A DNA stretch of 8,621 nt from Flavobacteriaceae bacterium (lineage in GTDB: Bacteria; Bacteroidota; Bacteroidia; Flavobacteriales; Flavobacteriaceae), in NCBI GenBank assembly GCA_002693605.1, contig NZQO01000027.1, forward strand, positions 1 to 8,621, given 5' to 3'. Below are positions 4,402 through 8,621 of the stretch, in pieces (positions within the stretch are counted from its first letter, which is position 1; each line of letters opens with the position of its first letter). The translations under genes were made by a program, and so were the position numbers. The notes beneath the pieces are model-generated. The model saw only the letters and a program-made list of their open reading frames with translations. It had not been told where the DNA came from and made no database searches.

Positions 4402-4794
4402 TCAGCGCCCCTTAGCTTCCAGGTAGGCGTTTCTGCCTGGTGACTTACTCTGTATGCTCTTCAAATGGAGCTGCTTTACCTTCGCTATCAAGTCCACGCG
4501 TTCAGTGGTTTCGTGATAGAAACAAGTAACATAGAAATTTCCTTGCTTATCAAAGCCCCATGAGCCGCCGTCAGATGAATCAGTAAGACACGAACGGATG
4601 GTATCACCATCAATTTCAAGCCAAGTGCTCAAGGCGTATTCATGCCGGTAAAAATAGCATTTTCCCCGCTGGTGCCATGCACCATGATGCTCCTGCGCGG
4701 GATAGGCTTCCAACGCTTTATGAATCCATCCAGCTTGAATGTGGCACGGCGGTTCTTCACTTCTCAACTGCTGTATTTGCCTCTGAGTCAGCAT
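4402..4794 (-). CDS. Hypothetical 130-aa protein in the rep operon
   Basis: ATG 4792-4794 follows AAGGAGA nine bases upstream and lies 27 bases after the rep stop codon, so it is almost certainly co-transcribed with rep. The product begins MLTQRQIQQLRSEEPPCHIQ. Its middle looks like alternating strands rich in aromatic residues (KCYFYRHEYALSTWLEIDGD, SWGFDKQGNFYVTCFYH), and it ends with a basic helical segment (LIAKVKQLHLKSIQSKSPGR). There is no signal peptide or membrane helix. I do not recognise the family. Position suggests a replication accessory protein, but sequence evidence for that is absent. Confidence 0.75.
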   Translation of the reverse strand: MLTQRQIQQLRSEEPPCHIQAGWIHKALEAYPAQEHHGAWHQRGKCYFYRHEYALSTWLEIDGDTIRSCLTDSSDGGSWGFDKQGNFYVTCFYHETTERVDLIAKVKQLHLKSIQSKSPGRNAYLEAKGR

Positions 4795-4821
4795 CGCGGT
4801 GCGTCTCCTTGTTTGGGTTTT

Positions 4822-7800
4822 CTATGCCGCGTCACTGGCTACACTTGGGGCGTTATAGTTATACACGCCACTGTTGCAAGTGTAGCCAGCTAAAGCCGAC
4901 AACCACGCGGGTTCCAGGCTGTTTTGTAGTTCGACACTTTTAGCAAGGTGTCGAGCGCTTAAACGGGTCGCAAACGTCGCTACGTGCTCATCAATTTGAT
5001 AAGTATATGCACGCTCTCCACGCTCTTCGTCTCGCGTCCATGTTTGCTCGCTTTTGCCTGACAGCAGCCCCCAGCCGTGAAGTAAATCGCGTGCCCAACG
5101 TGTGAAGCTCTGGCTAGACGCCTTTTTGCTAGGAGGCTTAGAAATATCGCCGTACGCAACATGGATGCGTCGCCGGAAGGCATCGGCCACCTTGCGTGCT
5201 TTGGCAGCGGTCACGATGATTTCCCCACTGTCCGTTTCTAGCGCCTTCAAAATATCGAGCATTAACCGCGCCTGGGCGTTCTTGTGCTTCAAGTACACAA
5301 AGCCCGGCGCTGGGTCGTCGCTTGCTTCCAGGTCGGCTCCTTGGGCGCTGGCCAGCAGCAGGCTTAACCGGCGTGTGCGCTTGGTGAGGTTGTCGTATAG
5401 CGCTTCTTCAACCAGCGTAACTGGAAGGCTGCCATCGTCCTCGCAATCGTCGTGGGTAAGCGCTAGCGCTTGCTCAATGCGGTTACGTTCCAGCTTCGCT
5501 TGATCCTCCGGCACGGCGCGGGCGGTGCGCTCAAATTGGGCGGCTTCTAGCTCCCCCATGTGGTCAGCGGTGGCGATATGCTCAATGCGGGCGGTGCGTA
5601 CTGCCTCTCTTGCCAACTTGCGGTCATCAACGCCTTTGGCATCGTTGGAGTAAGCCAGCGTGGTGACTACGCCAATGTTGCCAAGATGCCCGATCAGGGC
5701 GTGAAGCGGGTTCGCGTCGTACAGGTTGCGCTGCCACTCAGCCGCCACCATGCCGCGTAATTCGGGTGCGTTGTTCAGCAGGTCGAGGGCGTGGGCGTGA
5801 TGGGCAATATCCCCTTGAATGTCTTTTAAGCCGATTCGCTGGCGCTGGGGGCGACAAAGGTTAGCCCCCACAATAAAGCGAACCAGGCCGCTAGCAGCGG
5901 CGCGGAAACGTCGGGCAAGCTGCCATAGGCCAGCAGCGTCCAGACTGCCCGCGCGGGCGAATACGAAAATATGAGGGGTGATACTGGTCACGCTAACGCC
6001 AACGCTTAGCGCGGGCGAATAGATAATGAGCTGCCAACGCTTAGCCTGGTCATTGGGGTTTGCCCGGAATGCTGCCTGCTCTTTGCCGTCTGCGTTACTG
6101 CCGTGGATGCACAGCGCGCCCCCGGTGGCCATGGGGGCGTACAGGGCGTGCAACCGTTCGGCCTGCTCTCGGCTGTCGGTGGGCAGTACAACACGCTCCC
6201 CGGCTTGCAGCAGGCGAATAATCTCAGCATGGCAGGGCGTTGAGGCGGTGTTTTTGCCGTCATGCTCAACGATCAGTTCCGGGTAGACCGCTGCCATCGG
6301 GTCGGGGTGCTTTTGCTCGGTGCAAGCCACCACGCGGCAGCCCATGAGTTCAGCCAGCACCTTGGCGCACGGCGTACCGTCACCATCGAGCATAAGCGTT
6401 TGCACACCAGCGCCCGCTAGGCGGGTTAGCGTGCTGATAATTTCATGCCGCTGGCGGCTACCGAGGATGCTGCCGTCCGTATCGCGACTGAAAAGCAGCC
6501 CAGCCACGGCGGCGGCTTCGTCGATCACGATAACGCCGCGTTCGTACTCGATACGCTCCAAAAATCCCGCTAGCTTTGGGCTATTCAGGCTGTGAAGCGT
6601 GGTCGATACTGTGTGTGAAGCGTCCAGCGTGGGGGCGTTGTCGCTGTAGTGAGTCGCGCTAAAGACCTCTGCGTTTGCCCACGTAAGAGCGCGTAGCACC
6701 GTGACGGTGAGCACCGGGCGCCCTTCGGCCTGGGCTTGGTGCACGACGCGCCCACCCAGCTCTTTTGTCTTGCCTGCGCCTAGCTTTGCCAGCGTAAAAA
6801 GGCTTTCCCGGCTGGTGCTGAACACGTCTGCAACGTCTGCAAAGCGGTCGAACGTCTGCGTGGGACGGGCGTCACTGTGCAGCGGTTGGGCGTTGTGCTT
6901 GATGTGGTTCATCCAGACCTGGACCGCATAATCCAGCGTTGCGCCTACTTCGCTAGCGGCGGCTTCCAGCCCGCTAGCCGTGGCCGTGGCACGGTGGCGA
7001 TAGCACGCGCTGATAATGTCGCGGGTGTCCGGCTCAGGGGCTAGCACTAGCGTTTCAGGGGCGGCTTGCTGAGCCTCTTGGGGTGCTTCGGCAGTAATGC
7101 GAAAAGTGCGCCCGCCGTGGGCTAGCGAGAAAATACGACAGCCCTTTTCATCGGCATAGATCAAGCCTTGACTGTTGTTCGCGTTATCGTTGAAGGGGTC
7201 TTGTGGGTCACGGCAGTGTTTGCCGTTGTACTGTAACGGGTTAGCTAAAATGTCCCCAGCAAGGATGGTTTGACCGGTGCCGAGAATCAGGGGCGCGTCA
7301 GGGGTTAGCACTAGGCGGTCAAGCGATAGCCAGCGACGGCGCTGGGGCTCTCGCTGTGCGGGCGGTAGTGCATCTAGCAGTGTTTTCCGCTGACGGTGTA
7401 CCGATGCCACGGCCTTGGCCTTGCTAGCGCGCTTAGCGTTGTTCACGGCGGTTTGCTGGGCGTCTGTTAGCGCTTTAATGCGTACCGGATTTAGCGGCTC
7501 GGCGTCATCATTGACGACTTTAATAACCGTGGGCGCTGTGCGTGAAAGCGGTGCTTCCACCAGCGGCGCGGCGGCGTAGTCCAGTCGTTCCGGTTGCCAT
7601 ACGCTGGCATCCACCAGGCAGCGCTCCAGGGCGGCGGGGTTATCGCCCTTGCTCAGCTCATGGTAGCCATGGCCAGTCATCCAAAGAGCGTCATAAAGCT
7701 GCCGTCCGATAGTGGGAATAGCGCCAGCGTCGCCAACAATCACGTAGCAATGCAGCCCGCCTTGTGAGGTTTTCCCGGTGGCCGGGTCGAAAATGGCGGC

Positions 7801-8235
7801 AGAACTTGAGCGCGTCCATACCTGCGGCGCTGCGTCCAGTTCAGGCATCGCACTAGCCAGCGCTTGGCGTAGTGCCGGAATGCTATCGGCGTCGTGTTTC
7901 CCGTCAAAATCGAGGAACAGCACGCCGGGGCCGGTGGGCCATGTGAAATTATCGCGTGAACGACTGATTTCGCCGGGGCGTAGGTAGTTGCGTGGCCCGA
8001 TATTGGCGGTTAAGCGGTCAGTGACGCCATACGCTACGGCTTGTGTAGGTGCTAAATGGTTAAGAAAATGCGCCAGCCCTTGGGCACCGTTCACGTCGAT
8101 ACGCTGTGCCGTACCACGCGCTAGCGAGGCCGATTCTTTACCAACGCCGCCATCGTCGCGCTTGAAAATGCGCTTTGTCAGCGGGTCACGCGAACTGAAA
8201 AGCGTGAATTGAAGGGTCGTTCTGACTGTACTCAC
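4822..8235 (-). CDS. Primase-helicase replication protein (CyRepA1-like)
   Basis: This 1137-aa protein is the probable replication initiator. Residues about 45-225 look like an archaeo-eukaryotic primase domain: D109 and D111 in LFLDFDGK are the expected metal ligands, H162 in GGLHCYV is the expected nucleotide-binding His, and DASVWQPERLDY follows. IFSLAHGGR (368-376) resembles a segment common in such primases. An SF2-type helicase follows: Walker A LGAGKT (485-490), Walker B VIDEAA (570-575), motif V near SPALSVGVSV (740-749) and motif VI QLARRFR (772-778). Residues 800-1137 are mostly helical and unassigned, with a possible winged-helix segment near 1010-1085. The combination fits the CyRepA1 plasmid replication family and herpes-origin-binding-like helicases. 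GTG 8233-8235 is the start, with AGGGA six bases upstream, locked in a hairpin. The 3' end carries another strong hairpin. Confidence 0.88.
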   Translation of the reverse strand: MSTVRTTLQFTLFSSRDPLTKRIFKRDDGGVGKESASLARGTAQRIDVNGAQGLAHFLNHLAPTQAVAYGVTDRLTANIGPRNYLRPGEISRSRDNFTWPTGPGVLFLDFDGKHDADSIPALRQALASAMPELDAAPQVWTRSSSAAIFDPATGKTSQGGLHCYVIVGDAGAIPTIGRQLYDALWMTGHGYHELSKGDNPAALERCLVDASVWQPERLDYAAAPLVEAPLSRTAPTVIKVVNDDAEPLNPVRIKALTDAQQTAVNNAKRASKAKAVASVHRQRKTLLDALPPAQREPQRRRWLSLDRLVLTPDAPLILGTGQTILAGDILANPLQYNGKHCRDPQDPFNDNANNSQGLIYADEKGCRIFSLAHGGRTFRITAEAPQEAQQAAPETLVLAPEPDTRDIISACYRHRATATASGLEAAASEVGATLDYAVQVWMNHIKHNAQPLHSDARPTQTFDRFADVADVFSTSRESLFTLAKLGAGKTKELGGRVVHQAQAEGRPVLTVTVLRALTWANAEVFSATHYSDNAPTLDASHTVSTTLHSLNSPKLAGFLERIEYERGVIVIDEAAAVAGLLFSRDTDGSILGSRQRHEIISTLTRLAGAGVQTLMLDGDGTPCAKVLAELMGCRVVACTEQKHPDPMAAVYPELIVEHDGKNTASTPCHAEIIRLLQAGERVVLPTDSREQAERLHALYAPMATGGALCIHGSNADGKEQAAFRANPNDQAKRWQLIIYSPALSVGVSVTSITPHIFVFARAGSLDAAGLWQLARRFRAAASGLVRFIVGANLCRPQRQRIGLKDIQGDIAHHAHALDLLNNAPELRGMVAAEWQRNLYDANPLHALIGHLGNIGVVTTLAYSNDAKGVDDRKLAREAVRTARIEHIATADHMGELEAAQFERTARAVPEDQAKLERNRIEQALALTHDDCEDDGSLPVTLVEEALYDNLTKRTRRLSLLLASAQGADLEASDDPAPGFVYLKHKNAQARLMLDILKALETDSGEIIVTAAKARKVADAFRRRIHVAYGDISKPPSKKASSQSFTRWARDLLHGWGLLSGKSEQTWTRDEERGERAYTYQIDEHVATFATRLSARHLAKSVELQNSLEPAWLSALAGYTCNSGVYNYNAPSVASDAA
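4835..4889 (-). other. 55-bp nested hairpin at the 3' end of rep
   Basis: Outer arms CTGGCTACACTTG (4835-4847) and CAAGTGTAGCCAG (4877-4889) are perfect over 13 bp. Nested within them, GGCGTTATA (4849-4857) pairs with TATA-C-ACGCC (4860-4869) with one bulge. It encodes the last residues of the replication protein and ends ten bases before the stop codon. The bases after it on the minus strand are not T-rich, so it is not an intrinsic terminator. Roles in mRNA stability, in coupling to the 4794 gene, or as a DNA-level site are all possible. Confidence 0.75.
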
Positions 8236-8253
8236 TGCTAATCCCTAGCAGTG
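8233..8253 (-). promoter_or_regulatory. Hairpin sequestering the rep ribosome binding site and start
   Basis: CACTGCTA (8233-8240) and TAGCAGTG (8246-8253) are perfect 8-bp arms around ATCCC. In the rep mRNA the loop is GGGAU, the core of the Shine-Dalgarno site, and the GUG start codon closes the stem. Folded, the site should be hard for ribosomes to reach. The leader frame's stop codon (8245-8247) lies at the arm-loop junction, so a ribosome ending there would open the stem. Confidence 0.7.
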
Positions 8254-8328
8254 CTTCAGCCCCGGTATTACTTGCAAAGTAATACTCTGAGCGACTAAAC
8301 TTGAAGTTAGCAAAGCAGCGTGTTTCAT
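8245..8328 (-). CDS. Putative 27-aa leader peptide coupled to rep
   Basis: A short frame from ATG 8326-8328 to TAG 8245-8247 encodes MKHAALLTSSLVAQSITLQV plus IPGLKHC. Its stop codon lies nine bases before the rep GTG and inside the left arm of the hairpin that hides the rep ribosome binding site. This is the arrangement of leader peptides such as Tap of IncFII plasmids, whose translation opens the repA site. The peptide sequence itself looks unimportant. The leader's Shine-Dalgarno site is poor (GAAG five bases before the ATG), which would keep translation low. Its ATG sits at the apex of a stem-loop (8309-8349) and could be blocked by an antisense RNA. Translation is inferred, not shown. 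Confidence 0.5.
   Translation of the reverse strand: MKHAALLTSSLVAQSITLQVIPGLKHC
8265..8285. promoter_or_regulatory. 21-bp dyad in the rep leader
   Basis: GTATTACTT (8265-8273) and AAGTAATAC (8277-8285) are perfect 9-bp arms around GCA. It lies within the leader frame. In RNA it forms a short AU-rich hairpin; in DNA it could be an operator, because it overlaps TATTAC and TAATAC -10-like sequences and the TTGCAA -35-like box of a rightward promoter candidate. Confidence 0.55.
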
Positions 8329-8349
8329 CGAAACTTCGCTGCTTTTGCT
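8272..8349 (+). ncRNA. Candidate antisense RNA against the rep leader
   Basis: On the plus strand TTGCAA (8272-8277), an 18-base spacer and TAAACT (8296-8301) resemble a sigma70 promoter with a start near 8308. What follows is one long stem-loop: AGCAAAGCAGCG (8309-8320) pairs with CGCTGC-TTTTGCT (8337-8349) with one bulge, capped by GTTTC-ATC-GAAAC (8322-8334). Outer arms TTGAAGT (8301-8307) and ACTTCAA (8358-8364) enclose it. The T4 after the GC-rich stem could end a short RNA. The transcript would be exactly complementary to the region around the leader ATG. Promoter and RNA are predictions only. Confidence 0.35.
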
Positions 8350-8367
8350 GTAAAATGACTTCAACGT

Positions 8368-8583
8368 TTACGCGCTGGGGTCATCAGCACACTGCAAATT
8401 GTGTAGCAGCACTGGGAAGCTTTGGTCGGTGTACCCAGTGACTGCGATGAAAAAGACAGATTCTTTCTGTGCAATTAAGCCTAGAGCTGGTAACTCTGGG
8501 CTTTTTTGTGTCTGCACGTCCTGAATCTTACCTGCCGAGCCTTGTTGCTGCCCAGCAAAAAGCATTTTACATGATTCGTTCAT
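8368..8583 (-). CDS. Doubtful 71-aa frame upstream of the rep leader
   Basis: An ATG at 8581-8583 opens a frame to TAA 8368-8370, beginning MNESCKMLFAGQQQGSAGKI and containing KSPELPALGLIAQKESVFF. There is no Shine-Dalgarno site before the ATG. The frame runs through three stem-loops (8406-8445, 8455-8471, 8477-8503), one of which is a textbook rightward terminator, so the base sequence may be conserved as RNA rather than protein. The LPALGLIAQKESVFF string reminds me of the N-terminal parts of annotated Ash/Icd-like proteins, which commonly overlap C4-class antisense RNA. I cannot confirm that here. Treat it as a possible structured RNA with a chance reading frame. Confidence 0.3.
   Translation of the reverse strand: MNESCKMLFAGQQQGSAGKIQDVQTQKSPELPALGLIAQKESVFFIAVTGYTDQSFPVLLHNLQCADDPSA
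8406..8445. other. 11-bp stem-loop upstream of the rep leader
   Basis: GCAG-CACTGGG (8406-8416) pairs with CCCAGTG-A-CTGC (8434-8445) with one bulged A, around a 17-base loop containing AAGCTT. A smaller hairpin ACAGA/TCTGT with loop TTCTT sits next to it at 8456-8470. Together with the terminator-like stem they form a series of three stem-loops. Confidence 0.5.
8477..8507 (+). terminator. Rightward intrinsic terminator with no rightward gene before it
   Basis: AAGCCTAGAG (8477-8486) pairs with CTCTGGGCTT (8494-8503), ten pairs including one U-G wobble, around a seven-base loop. The stem runs into six T (8502-8507). This is a clear plus-strand terminator. The nearest rightward gene ends at 939, so it most likely ends an antisense transcript opposite the rep leader, or it protects rep from readthrough. 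Confidence 0.7.
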
Positions 8584-8621
8584 ACTGTTGTGAGGGCTAT
8601 AGAAAAATCCTCTACACAGCA

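Noticed and set aside
4835..4889. Integron attC-like site
   Set aside because: The arms do not match the attC R'/R'' core (GTTRRRY / RYYYAAC), and no integron integrase is present; the recombinase here is FimB-type.
5000..8200. Many plus-strand and alternate-frame open frames inside rep
   Set aside because: They are shadows of a long GC-rich gene on the minus strand, with no ribosome binding sites or recognisable products.
1..8621. Apparent abundance of CTAG tetramers
   Set aside because: CTAG is depleted in many enterobacteria, but a rough count (nearly 40) is about what base composition predicts, so it is not a signal by itself.

Overview
The window looks like the replication and maintenance region of a plasmid, or a plasmid-like mobile element, from a gammaproteobacterium. 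The host is uncertain. The roughly 55% G+C content, E. coli-like sigma70 promoters, Shine-Dalgarno sites and acidic small proteins would fit a Halomonas-like organism, but nothing in the sequence proves it. I see no rRNA, tRNA, CRISPR array, transposase or metabolic gene. Apart from one recombinase gene, all coding is on the minus strand.

Left end (1-939): the 5' end of a leftward gene (1-135, cut by the window edge) and a rightward FimB/FimE-type tyrosine recombinase (313-939) diverge from a compact control region. Each has a good sigma70 promoter. The leftward promoter is overlaid by four helically phased ATGTAA-type repeats. The recombinase promoter is overlaid by a near-perfect 32-bp inverted repeat, and a third copy of its half-site lies inside the recombinase gene.

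Left-centre (970-2574): three leftward genes, of which only the middle one has a recognisable domain (HTH plus coiled coil, like plasmid-replication-associated DNA-binding proteins). They are separated by a 12-bp-armed inverted repeat and by clusters of a GGCGTGTCA motif. The region 2575-2832 holds an intrinsic terminator and two 33-bp direct repeats with dyad symmetry.

Centre (2833-4044): an operon of four small genes starts from a strong promoter with an operator over its start point. Its first product is a ribbon-helix-helix protein, a likely autorepressor. One member (48 aa, 3372-3518) is short and easily missed. The region 4045-4401 contains a reading frame resembling the end of Ash/Icd-like phage proteins, and a strong hairpin.

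Right (4402-8621): a 1137-aa protein with an archaeo-eukaryotic-primase-like N-terminus and an SF2 helicase core is the probable replication initiator (CyRepA1-like). It is followed closely by a 130-aa unknown protein. The roughly 350 bp upstream of the rep start is dense with hairpins. A 27-codon leader reading frame ends inside a hairpin that encloses the rep ribosome binding site and GTG start. The leader's own ATG sits at the apex of another hairpin, and on the opposite strand there are promoter-like and terminator-like sequences. By analogy with IncFII plasmids (tap leader peptide, CopA antisense RNA), I infer that rep translation is coupled to the leader and that a small antisense RNA may control it. 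This is the most interesting part of the window.
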